NCBI GenBank assembly: GCA_027452145.1
Contig: DAIDHB010000412.1
Location: forward strand, 1 to 43,857
DNA from: Planctomycetales bacterium
GTDB lineage: Bacteria > Planctomycetota > Planctomycetia > Isosphaerales > Isosphaeraceae
Length of the DNA stretch: 43,857 nucleotides
Direction: 5' to 3'
Positions 15,838 to 23,897 of the stretch are shown here, in pieces. The stretch's first letter is position 1. The number at the start of each line of letters is the position of its first letter. The position numbers and the translations under genes were made by a program. The notes beneath the pieces are model-generated. The model ran no database searches. It was not told where the DNA came from and saw only the letters and a list, made by a program, of their open reading frames with translations.

Positions 15838-17189
15838 GGAGATTCGATGGCTCCGGCGTTGGGATGACGGGATTCGGGACCGCCCCGTCCATTTCCAGCG
15901 TAATCCACGGGCAGGCGGACCCGGAAGGTCGAGCCGACTCCCGCCCGGCTCGCGAGCGAGACCGATCCGCCCAGCAGCTCGGCGAGCTGCCGCGACAGCG
16001 AGAGCCCCAGCCCGGTCCCCTTCGTCCGGGCCTGGAGTTCACCCTCGATCTGCTCGAACTCCTCGAACACCCGCCGCTGATCCGCCTCCAGAATCCCGAC
16101 CCCGGTGTCCGCAACCGAGAACACCACGAACGCGCCTTCCTCCGGCGCCGCCGAGACCCGCACCTCGCCCCGCTCGGTGAACTTCAGGGCGTTCGAGATG
16201 AAGTTTCGCAGGATCTGCGCCACTTTCCCCTGATCGGTGCGCAGGGTCGGTATCCCGGCGGGTTCCTCGAAGATCAGGTGGATGGCGTCGGAGCCCAGGA
16301 TCGGCCGCATCATGCCCCGCAGGGCCGCGAACAGCTCGGAGACCTCGAACGCCTCGGGCCGGACCGTGGTCTTGCCCGCCTCGATCTTGGCCAGGTCGAG
16401 CAGGTCGTTGACCATGTCCGAGAGCGTGCGTGCCGCCTGGCGGATGTACGTCACCTCGACGCGCTGCTCCTCCGTGAGGTCGCCGTCGAGGCCCTCCAGC
16501 AGGATTCTCGACAGCGACAGGATCGCGTTGAGCGGCGTGCGGAACTCATGGCTCATGTTCGAGAGGAACCGCGACTTCAGGTCGCTGGCGCGCCGCAGTG
16601 CGATGGCCTGGTCCTCGAGCTCGGCGTACAGGGCCAGGATGCCGCGATTGGTCTCGGCCAGCTCGGCCTCGGCGCGGCGGCGGGCCTGGATGTCGCGGAC
16701 GAGCTGCCGCTGGCTCTCGGCCAGCTCGCGGTTGAGCGCCAGCACCGAGACCCTCAGGTGGTCCCACTCCTCGGGGTCGTGCTCGGCGACGATCAGCAGG
16801 CCCTCGCCCGATCGATAGGCGCATCCCCGTAGCGACTCGGGGGTCGAGCCCGTCGAGCCCAGGTTGAACACGCCGCGGAAGACCGGCTCGTGCCCCTCGC
16901 CGGCCGGGATCGGCAGCGCCGCCAGCTCATCGAATCGCGGCTGGATGAAGGCCGCGCGGGCGTCCCAGCCTGTCTCCGACGGCTCGCGCCCCGCCTGGCC
17001 CGCCGCCCGCAGGAATCCCCGATTCGTCTCGAGCACCGCGCCCCGCGGATCCAGCCGGGCGATCGCCACCGCAGTCGCCTCGCGGAGATACCGCGGGATC
17101 CGCCCGCCGTCGCGGTTGACGTCGCCGTCGCCGTCGCCGTCCTCTGCGTCTCCATCGCGATCGCGGTCGGGCCGGTCAATGGGTTTCAC
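15834..17189 (-). CDS. PAS-domain sensor histidine kinase
   Basis: A 451-residue soluble kinase. An Asp/Arg/Gly-rich N-terminal tail (1-30) is followed by a degenerate PAS domain (about 33-135, VAIARLDPRGAVLETNRGFL), a coiled coil (about 145-205), HisKA with H214 in FLSNMSHEFRTPLNAI, and HATPase_c with N333 in NFISNALKFT, DTGVG (361-365) and GTGLGLSLS (391-399). No membrane segment is seen, so the signal is probably cytoplasmic. The start is GTG at 17189. The stop overlaps the next gene's ATG (ATGA), so the pair is probably coupled, and the adjacent receiver is the likely phosphate acceptor. SasA and CikA play kinase roles in cyanobacterial clocks, but this protein has no KaiB-like sensor domain. 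Confidence 0.93.
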   Translation of the reverse strand: MKPIDRPDRDRDGDAEDGDGDGDVNRDGGRIPRYLREATAVAIARLDPRGAVLETNRGFLRAAGQAGREPSETGWDARAAFIQPRFDELAALPIPAGEGHEPVFRGVFNLGSTGSTPESLRGCAYRSGEGLLIVAEHDPEEWDHLRVSVLALNRELAESQRQLVRDIQARRRAEAELAETNRGILALYAELEDQAIALRRASDLKSRFLSNMSHEFRTPLNAILSLSRILLEGLDGDLTEEQRVEVTYIRQAARTLSDMVNDLLDLAKIEAGKTTVRPEAFEVSELFAALRGMMRPILGSDAIHLIFEEPAGIPTLRTDQGKVAQILRNFISNALKFTERGEVRVSAAPEEGAFVVFSVADTGVGILEADQRRVFEEFEQIEGELQARTKGTGLGLSLSRQLAELLGGSVSLASRAGVGSTFRVRLPVDYAGNGRGGPESRHPNAGAIESP

Positions 17190-17442
17190 GGAGTGCCGCC
17201 CTCGCCTCGGCGACCCGGTACTGGCTCAGTAACACGACCATCCGATTTGCGTCCATGATTGCTGGAATCTCAGCAACGGGTGCCCGGAGTGATACTGACC
17301 TGTCCGCATCGGCGAATTATAGGGGATGAAGGAAGCGGGTCGCGAGGCGTCGCGGAGGCGAGGGAACAGTCGCCATCCACGCTTCCGTCCGCTTCCGTCC
17401 GCCCGTCACCATGCTATGATTTCGGATGCCCGCTCAGGTGCC

Positions 17443-17612
17443 ATGCCAGTCGTTGCTACCGCGAGCAAATCGAAAACGCAGCAGGTGCCCTTGAAACGCC
17501 TGACCTGAAAAACGCGATTGCGCGCTTCGGCGCCGACGCCAGGGCAAAGCTCGCAAATCCTGGCGCCGTCGGCGAGTCGGAGGATCAAATGCGTGCTTCG
17601 CTCGAAGAGTGA
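17443..17612 (+). pseudogene. 5' remnant of a type ISP restriction-modification gene
   Basis: An ATG at 17443 begins MPVVATASKSKTQQV. A frame change near 17490-17500 is needed to join it to LKNAIARFGADARAKLANPG and GESEDQMRASLEE, which ends at a TGA (17610-17612). The latter resembles, from memory, N-terminal starts of large type ISP enzymes (pattern FG-x-x-x-K-x-K-L-x-N-P-x-A-x-G-E-x-E-D-Q-L-R-x-P-L-E). The reading stops exactly where the 231-bp inverted-repeat element begins. The identification is moderate and rests partly on the unmistakable C-terminal remnant lying beyond the element in the same orientation. Confidence 0.5.
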
Positions 17613-17843
17613 CACTCCTCGCCGAACACCACCTGGTTCGAGCCCGGCATGGGCGGATTGCTCGGGCTTGGCGAACCGGCGACGTGAGTCGCCGGGATTT
17701 TGGTCTCGGCCTGATGACCCGGCGAATCACGTCGCCGGATCGCCCGGAGGCGTCGAGCGGAGTCGCCCGAGCTGGCGATTCCATCCGGCGGCTGACGTCG
17801 CCGGTCCGTCCAGGACCGGCCAGGCGGTGTTCGGCGAGGAGTG
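17613..17843. mobile_element. 231-bp element with terminal inverted repeats and family B palindromes
   Basis: The ends CACTCCTCGCCGAACACC (17613-17630) and GGTGTTCGGCGAGGAGTG (17826-17843) are perfect 18-bp inverted repeats; they extend inward to 23 matches of 24 (17613-17636 and 17820-17843). Inside are several palindromes, including CCGGCGACGTGAGTCGCCGG near 17671-17690, GATGACCCGGCGAATCACGT near 17713 in the opposite orientation, and CCGGCGGCTGACGTCGCCGG near 17785. There is no open frame of note and no clear target-site duplication. It resembles a MITE or a closed cluster of REP sequences. Confidence 0.7.
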
Positions 17844-17904
17844 CGCAAAAACCGCCTTCAAGTTCCTGTCAACCATGGTCTTGCGGAGGGACCGCGGTGA
17901 TGTT

Positions 17905-18641
17905 GAGCGAGAAGTCTCGGAAAAGCTCTTCGGAGGCTTTCCCGCCCGAAGCAATTCGCCCAGGCCGTCGAGCTGGGCCGGCGGGTCATCTGGCTGCACA
18001 CGTTCGGCGAGCGTTATGCCGACGCGAAGGCCGGCCGGCCCTCCGGGCCGCCGCGACTGCCGAAGGAACGAGCTCCGCGCATCCCGAAGGACGGCGCGAT
18101 CCCCGACGATCCCGATTCGATGCCCGACGAGATGGGGTACGATGAAAGCAGGAATCGACTACTCGTCGGGAGCGGCTTCATCGACAACGTGCCGCCGGCG
18201 GTCTGGCGGTACGAGGTCTCCGGCAAGCGCGTCCTGACGCAGTGGTTCAGCTATCGCAAGAAGAACCGCGAGCGGCCGATCATCGGCGACCGCCGGCCAC
18301 CCCCGAAGCTGGGCGAGATCCAGCCCGACCACTGGCTCGCCGAGTCCACGACGGAATTGCTCAATGTCCTGATGTTCTCGCGTTACTCGTCGAACTGGAA
18401 CCCGCCCAGGCCAGGCTTCTGGAGGCGATCTGTGAAGGACCGACACTTGATCTCCGTCGATGGACTCCGTGCCGCCGGTGCGCTTGACGTGCCTCCGGCG
18501 TGGCGGAAGTCGCTTTCCGCCGGGCTTGTGCAGCGGGATCTCTTCTCGGACCTGGTCGAGGACGAGGAGCCGGATCCGGACGACCAGGCTCCTCCGGCCG
18601 GCGATGAGGATGCCGACGAGGATTTCGACCAGCTTCCCTGA
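17905..18641 (+). pseudogene. 3' remnant of a type ISP restriction-modification gene, two frameshifts
   Basis: After a stop at 17904-17906 one frame reads QAVELGRRVIWLHTFGERY, IPDDPDSMPDEMGYDESRNR, GSGFIDNVPPAVWRYEVSGK, VLTQWFSYRKKNRERPIIGD and LGEIQPDHWLAESTTELLNV. This is the C-terminal part of type ISP (fused helicase/methylase) restriction enzymes. Near 18372 the match jumps frame to DVLALLVELEPAQARLLEAI. Near 18448 it jumps back to ISVDGLRAAGALDVPPAWRK, ending with an acidic tail at 18641. The helicase, nuclease and methylase parts are missing. So the gene is dead; only the specificity-end sequence survives. The frameshifts are seen directly; the family call comes from known motifs. Confidence 0.82.
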
Positions 18642-18713
18642 CCGGCGTCGGCGGCTCTGCGTGATCTCGACGGTCCGGGCCTGGCCAGATAGGGGAGTTT
18701 CCACGAACGAAGA

Positions 18714-18753
18714 AACGGGGTGCCGGGGGACGTGTTGTCCCCGGCACCCCGTT
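18714..18753. terminator. Bidirectional hairpin terminator
   Basis: AACGGGGTGCCGGGG (18714-18728) pairs perfectly with CCCCGGCACCCCGTT (18739-18753) around a 10-nt loop. It lies between the restriction-gene remnant and the convergent coiled-coil gene. On the minus strand it is followed by a T-rich TCTTCGTTCG. Confidence 0.7.
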
Positions 18754-18800
18754 CTATTGATGCGCTGGCGATCCGGACAGTTGACGAACGTTTCCGCCGG

Positions 18801-20501
18801 TCACTGGTCGTCCGCGTCGTTCGCCTTCTTCCTGGTTGTCGCCTTCTTCTTGGGCGTGTCGTCCGCGGCGGGCTCCTCGTTGCCGGCGGCGTCTTCCTTG
18901 GGCTTGGGCTCGGCCGCGGGCTCGGCCCCGGCCGCGGGCTCGGCCCCGGCCGCGGCCGCCGCGTCGGCCTTGGCCTTGGCGGCGGCGGCGCCCGCCTGGC
19001 CGGGCTTCGGCGCGAGCAGGCGCCGGATGGCCCGCTCGTTGACCGCCTCGGGCCGCCCGACGATCGGCGTGTTGATGTCGTAACCGAGGTAGCTCAGCAG
19101 CCGCTCGATCGGCATCGGGCGGATGCCGTCGCCGCGGGCTTCCTTCGTCACCTGGCCCACGCGAGCGGCCAGCTTGGCCTCATCCGCCACGATCGGCTCG
19201 GAGCGGGGACGATACACGTCGCGGAGCGGCATCCGCTCGTCCGTCACATACCAGTCGACCCGCGGCGAGAGCTGGCCGGTCTCCTTGCCGACCCACGGCG
19301 GGGGCAGGTCGAATTCGACCACGCCGCCGCTCTCCTGGATCATCCGCTTCAGCTCCTCGCGGTCGTCGCGGCCGTCGCGGTTGATGTCGATCTTGCCCAC
19401 CAGCGCGTACCGCGTCGGGTTATTGGGCGACCAGGCCGGCGAATACACGATGTCGCCCTCGCGGATCGGCTCGATCGGGTTGATCGTCTTGATGATCCGC
19501 GCCACGCTGATCCGGTCGCCCACCTTCGTGAGCTCGATGGTCCCCTTGGGCTTCTCGGTCGGGATGCCCGGCGAATGGGCGTCGAACACCGAGAGCACCA
19601 TCTGCGGCTGGGCGCCCATGGCGCGGTTGATATTGGTGTGGACCTGCATCGCGTTGTAGTCGACGAACGTGATGTACCCGTCCGGATGATCCAGGATCGT
19701 GTCGGTCCGCTCGGCCTTGTCGCGCAGCTCGCTGATCTGGGTGCGGTACTGGGTCCGCTCCCTGTCGTAGTCCTCCTTCTGCCGGTCGAGCTGGGCCTTC
19801 AGGTTGGCGATCTCGGTCGTCCGCAGGTCGTTCTCCTTGGTGAGCGAGTCGACCTTGGTCAGCAGCATCTGCCGCTCGGAGACGTGCTTCTGCGCCTCCT
19901 CCTGCATGTCTGCGCGGCTGGCCTCGGCGGCCTTGGTCTGGACGGCCACCTCGCTCTTGGTCACGCTCGTCTGCGACTCCAGCGAATGACGCAAATCCAG
20001 GTAGTTGACGCCCATCTCGGTCGTCAGCACCGCCAGGTTCTTCATCAGCTCCGATAGCCGGTCGAGCGAGGCGATGTAGTTGCTCCGCACGTTATCCGCC
20101 CGGAACGACTGGATCGCCGTCGTGATCGTCTGCGTCAGGTCCTGCATCTCCTGCGGCTGGGCGCCGGCCTGCTGGACCTTCTGCATGGCCCCGTTCACTG
20201 CGGTCGACAGCTCCTCGAGCCGCTCGTTCAGCTTCTTGTTCTGCGCGTCGATCTCGCTCTTGATCGCGTCGGCCTCGGTCGTGCGGACGCCCAGCCGCGT
20301 CCGCAGGTCCTCGATCGTGTTCTGCTGGTCGCTCTGACCCTTCCGCAGCGTGCCGATATCCTCGTTGGCCTTCGTCAACCGCGCTTCGGCCACCTGCCAG
20401 TTCGAGTACAGAAAATACGACGTCACGGCCAGGATCACCGCCAGCGCGATGAATACCGCGACGGCGATCTTGAGCCCTTGGGAATCGTTGGACGCGGCCA
20501 T
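18801..20501 (-). CDS. Membrane-anchored coiled-coil protein, planctomycete type
   Basis: A 566-residue protein with one N-terminal membrane helix (about 11-32, IAVAVFIALAVILAVTSYFL), so it is anchored with the bulk on the far side or in the cytoplasm (topology uncertain). Residues about 35-270 are long coiled coils. Then comes a compact domain (about 280-390) with GYITFVDYNAMQVHTNINRA, IREGDIVYSPAWSPNNPTRY and VGKIDINRDGRDDREELKRM. DINRDGRDDREE fits an EF-hand-type calcium loop. The C-terminal 70 residues are Ala/Pro/Lys-rich and low in complexity. I know similar uncharacterised proteins from planctomycetes but cannot assign a function. It is divergent from polA. Confidence 0.8.
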   Translation of the reverse strand: MAASNDSQGLKIAVAVFIALAVILAVTSYFLYSNWQVAEARLTKANEDIGTLRKGQSDQQNTIEDLRTRLGVRTTEADAIKSEIDAQNKKLNERLEELSTAVNGAMQKVQQAGAQPQEMQDLTQTITTAIQSFRADNVRSNYIASLDRLSELMKNLAVLTTEMGVNYLDLRHSLESQTSVTKSEVAVQTKAAEASRADMQEEAQKHVSERQMLLTKVDSLTKENDLRTTEIANLKAQLDRQKEDYDRERTQYRTQISELRDKAERTDTILDHPDGYITFVDYNAMQVHTNINRAMGAQPQMVLSVFDAHSPGIPTEKPKGTIELTKVGDRISVARIIKTINPIEPIREGDIVYSPAWSPNNPTRYALVGKIDINRDGRDDREELKRMIQESGGVVEFDLPPPWVGKETGQLSPRVDWYVTDERMPLRDVYRPRSEPIVADEAKLAARVGQVTKEARGDGIRPMPIERLLSYLGYDINTPIVGRPEAVNERAIRRLLAPKPGQAGAAAAKAKADAAAAAGAEPAAGAEPAAEPKPKEDAAGNEEPAADDTPKKKATTRKKANDADDQ

Positions 20502-20687
20502 CGATGTTAACTCCCCCGGAGCGGAGTGAATGCGAGCTGCCCGGACAGTCCGCCGGTTTGCTGATAATATGTCACATGCGAGGGGTGCGAGGAAACGGAC
20601 GGCGATTTTCGACCCGGCATTCCGAGCATGTTGCCCACGGTTGCGAGGATTCGCCGTATCCTGCCGATTGTAAGATCCAGCCGGAGA

Positions 20688-20727
20688 TGGGTCAAACCGG
20701 GGCGCAGCGCAGCCCCGGTTTGACCCA
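20688..20727 (+). promoter_or_regulatory. Hairpin in the polA leader
   Basis: TGGGTCAAACCGGGGC (20688-20703) pairs perfectly with GCCCCGGTTTGACCCA (20712-20727), 16 bp around an 8-nt loop. It ends 6 nt before the AAGGAG ribosome site (20734-20739) and 18 nt before the polA ATG. It could be a leader control element or another dispersed palindrome. It is not a terminator for polA's neighbour, which reads away. Confidence 0.6.
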
Positions 20728-20745
20728 CTCCACCAAGGAGCCTAC

Positions 20746-23595
20746 ATGAACTTGGACGCCCAGGCCGCATTTTCGTTCCACGAATCCGACGACGATCCCG
20801 CTCCGTCCGGCACATCCCGCCCGGGCGACATCCCCGCCCCGGCCGGATCAACCCTCCCGACGGAAGCGACCGCACCGGCCGCGGATTCCTCCCCGTCTCG
20901 CCCTACCTTCTATATACTTGACGCATATTCTCTAATTTTCCAGGTCTTCCACGCGATTCCCGAGATGACGGGGCCGGCCGGGCAGCCGACGCAGGCCGTT
21001 TTCGGGATCTTCCGGGACCTGCTGAACCTGGTGAAGAGCCGGAAACCCGACTACCTGGCCGCGGCCTTCGACGGTGCGGGGCGGGTCTTCCGGTCGGACC
21101 TTTACGCCGACTACAAGGCGAATCGGGCCGAGATGCCGGCCGACCTCTCGGCGCAGGTGCCGGTGATCCGCCGGGTGTTCGAGGGCTTCCGGGTGCCCGT
21201 GCTGATGGAGCCGGGCATGGAGGCCGACGACGTCATCGCCACGCTCGCCCACCGCGGCGACGAGCAGGACCTGGACGTCTACATCGTCACGACCGACAAG
21301 GACGCCCGCCAGTTGATCGGCGACCATGTCCGGTTGCTCAACCTCCGCACTCGCAAGGAGATGGACGCCGCCGCGCTCGAGAAGGACTGGGGAATCCGCC
21401 CCGACCAGGTGGTCGATTTCCTCGCTCTGACGGGCGACTCGGTCGACAACGTCCCGGGCATCCCGGGCATCGGACCCGTCTTCGCCGCCAACTTCCTCAA
21501 GGAGTACGGCACGCTCGACGCGCTGCTGGCGAACGTCGAGAACATGAAGAAGTCCAAGAAGCAGCAGAGCCTGCGCGAGCACGCCGACACCGCCCGGCTG
21601 GCCCGGCAGCTCGTCGCCCTGCGCACCGACCTGCCCCTCGCGATCGACTGGGACCTGCTGAGGACGCAGCAGCCCGACCGCGAGGCGCTTTTTGCGCTCT
21701 GCACCGAGTGCGGTTTCCACGGGTTTCGCAACGAGCTCGGGCCGCCGCCCGCGGCCGAGAAGCGCGAGGCCGAGTCGCCCTGGCAGGCCGAGTACCGCCT
21801 GGTGGACACGCCCGCGGCGTTCGAGGACTTCCTGAAGGAGCTGGCCGCCCAGCCGAGGTTCTGCCTCGACACCGAGACCACGGCGCTCGATCCCCTGCGG
21901 GCCGACCTCGTCGGCCTGTCCTTCTCCTGGAGCGAGGGCGTGGCGTACTACCTGCCGGTCCGCGGACCCGAGGGCTCGCGCGTCCTCGACGAGGCGAGCA
22001 CCCTGGCCGCGCTGCGGCCGATCCTGGAGGATCCGGCGATCGAGAAGGTCGGCCAGAACCTCAAGTACGACATGCTGGCGCTCTCGCGGGTCGGGCTCGA
22101 AGTCACCGGCCCGATCACCGACACGATGATCCTCAGCTACCTGCTCGAGAGCGGCGAGCGCAACCACAACCTCGACCAGCTCTCGCAGCGCCTGCTGGGG
22201 CACACGATGATCCCGATCAGCGACCTGATCGGCAAGGGGAAGAACCAGCTCCGCATGGACCAGGTCGACGTGAAGCGCGTCGCCGAATATGCCGGCGAGG
22301 ACGCCGACGCCACCTGGCGGATCGAGTCGATCCTCGCGCCCAGGGTCCGGGCCGAGGGGCTGTGGGACCTGTATGCCGACCTCGAACGCCCGCTGATCTC
22401 GGTCCTGGCCCGGATGGAGCGCGCCGGCATCGCGGTGGACGTCGGGCGGCTCCGCCAGCTCTCCGCGGACTTCGCGACGCAGATGGCCGCGATGGAAGAC
22501 GAGATCTACCGCCAGGCCGGCCGGCCGTTCAACATCAACTCGCCGCCCCAGCTCCGCCAGATCCTGTTCGACGAGCTGAAGCTCTCCTCGACGTCCAGGA
22601 CCCCCGGCGGCGAGCTGAGCACCGCGCAGGAAGTCCTGGAGGAGCTGGCGCTCAAGCACCCGCTGCCCGCGCTTTTGATCCGGCACCGTCAGCTCGCCAA
22701 GCTCAAGGGGACGTATCTCGATGCTCTGCCGGAGCTGGTGCATCCCGAGGACGGGCGGATCCACGCCTCGTTCAACCAGGGGATCGCGGCGACCGGCCGG
22801 CTCAGCTCGAGCGACCCCAACCTCCAGAACATCCCCGTGCGCACCGAGGAGGGCCGGCAGATCCGCCAGGCGTTCATCGCGGGCGAACCGGGGTGGAAGC
22901 TGTTAACCGCCGACTACTCGCAGATCGAGCTACGCATCCTCGCCCATTACTCGGGCGACCCGGCGTTGACGAAGGCCTTCGCCGAGGACCGCGACATTCA
23001 CCGCGCCGTCGCGGCGCGGATCTTCGGCGTCGAGGAGTCGGCGGTGGATGATGCGCAGCGCCGCGTGGCCAAGACGGTGAACTTCGGCGTGATCTACGGC
23101 CTGAGCCCGTTCGGCCTGGCCGCCAGGCTGGGGATCACCCAGGCCGAGGCCACCACGTTCATCGACGCCTATTTCCAGGAGTATGCCGGGGTCGACCAGT
23201 TCATCACCCGCTCGCTCGAGGAGGCCCAGGCCAGGGGCCGGGTCGAGACCATCCTGGGCCGCCGCCGGCCGATCGTCGGGATCAAGTCGACCACGGGCCG
23301 GGTGCGCAACCTGGCCGAGCGCACGGCGGTCAACACGATCATCCAGGGCTCGGCCGCTGATTTGATCAAGCGGGCAATGATCAAAATTGACCAGGAGCTC
23401 CGCGACCGCGGGTCCCCCGCGCGGATGCTGCTCCAGATCCACGACGAGCTGGTCTTCGAGGCCCCCGAGGACGAGGTCGCCCCCCTCGCCGAGCTGGTCC
23501 GCCACGAGATGACCACGGCGCTGGATTTGAGCGTTCCGCTCCAGGTCGACCTCGCCGCCGGCCCCAACTGGCTCGACGTCCAGCCGATCGAGTGA
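20746..23595 (+). CDS. polA: DNA polymerase I
   Basis: A 949-residue family A polymerase for Okazaki-fragment processing and repair. An unusual 53-residue Pro/Ala/Ser-rich N-terminal extension precedes the 5' nuclease (about 54-345; FYILDAYSLIFQVFHA, EADDVIATLA, TTDKDARQLI, GIPGIGPVFA). The 3'-5' exonuclease (about 370-560) keeps its metal ligands in FCLDTETTALDP and has VGQNLKYDMLAL, so proofreading is likely. The polymerase domain has TADYSQIELRILAHYSGDPA (motif A), RRVAKTVNFGVIYGLSPFGL (O helix) and LLQIHDELVFEAP (motif C). The start has AAGGAG upstream. Codons around 20908-20945, at the beginning of the 5' nuclease, are strikingly AT-rich for this genome. Confidence 0.97.
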   Translation: MNLDAQAAFSFHESDDDPAPSGTSRPGDIPAPAGSTLPTEATAPAADSSPSRPTFYILDAYSLIFQVFHAIPEMTGPAGQPTQAVFGIFRDLLNLVKSRKPDYLAAAFDGAGRVFRSDLYADYKANRAEMPADLSAQVPVIRRVFEGFRVPVLMEPGMEADDVIATLAHRGDEQDLDVYIVTTDKDARQLIGDHVRLLNLRTRKEMDAAALEKDWGIRPDQVVDFLALTGDSVDNVPGIPGIGPVFAANFLKEYGTLDALLANVENMKKSKKQQSLREHADTARLARQLVALRTDLPLAIDWDLLRTQQPDREALFALCTECGFHGFRNELGPPPAAEKREAESPWQAEYRLVDTPAAFEDFLKELAAQPRFCLDTETTALDPLRADLVGLSFSWSEGVAYYLPVRGPEGSRVLDEASTLAALRPILEDPAIEKVGQNLKYDMLALSRVGLEVTGPITDTMILSYLLESGERNHNLDQLSQRLLGHTMIPISDLIGKGKNQLRMDQVDVKRVAEYAGEDADATWRIESILAPRVRAEGLWDLYADLERPLISVLARMERAGIAVDVGRLRQLSADFATQMAAMEDEIYRQAGRPFNINSPPQLRQILFDELKLSSTSRTPGGELSTAQEVLEELALKHPLPALLIRHRQLAKLKGTYLDALPELVHPEDGRIHASFNQGIAATGRLSSSDPNLQNIPVRTEEGRQIRQAFIAGEPGWKLLTADYSQIELRILAHYSGDPALTKAFAEDRDIHRAVAARIFGVEESAVDDAQRRVAKTVNFGVIYGLSPFGLAARLGITQAEATTFIDAYFQEYAGVDQFITRSLEEAQARGRVETILGRRRPIVGIKSTTGRVRNLAERTAVNTIIQGSAADLIKRAMIKIDQELRDRGSPARMLLQIHDELVFEAPEDEVAPLAELVRHEMTTALDLSVPLQVDLAAGPNWLDVQPIE

Positions 23596-23639
23596 TTTGC
23601 GGAGTAGTGAAACCGCGAGCCGAGCGCATGAGCCGACCT

Positions 23640-23706
23640 GCGGCGATGGCGATCGACCGAAGATCGAAGAACGAAGAACGAAGACCGCAGATCGAAGACC
23701 GAAGAC
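23640..23706. repeat. Degenerate CGAAGA-type tandem repeat after polA
   Basis: Seven- to eight-base units such as CGAAGAT, CGAAGAA and CGAAGAC are repeated about six times between 23655 and 23706. Such arrays are common between planctomycete genes and give spurious Arg/Ser/Glu-rich reading frames. Confidence 0.6.
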
Positions 23707-23820
23707 TTAACCGCGAAAAACGCGAAAAGACGCGAAAAAGGACAGGACGGGCCGTCCGGCGGGAGCGGGATCCTCACCCCGTTCGTTCCCCTTTTCCTTT
23801 TCGCGTTTTTCGCGGTTAAG
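23706..23820. repeat. Long inverted repeat (23-24 bp arms) between polA and agmatine deiminase
   Basis: The 23-bp arm at 23706-23728 (starting CTTAACCGCGAAAAACGCG) is the exact reverse complement of 23798-23820 (ending CGCGTTTTTCGCGGTTAAG). One more pair (23729/23797) extends it. The 69-bp spacer is GC-rich. The arms contain CGCGAAAA-type tandem units. It lies in the 302-bp gap between convergent genes and could end both transcripts. Confidence 0.75.
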
Positions 23821-23897
23821 TCCGGATCTGTAGCGCCCCGCCGACTGTTCCGTCTACGGATTATATTCTCATCCCATCCTAATGTCACTTTTTATGG

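Noticed and set aside
17176..17256. 26-codon minus-strand open frame overlapping the GTG start of the PAS kinase
   Set aside because: It could be a leader peptide, but it has no convincing ribosome site, and short open frames are expected by chance in this base composition.
17259..17904. Plus-strand frames crossing the 231-bp element as functional small genes
   Set aside because: Their translations are made of family B repeat DNA and fragments of a broken restriction gene; no intact domain is present.
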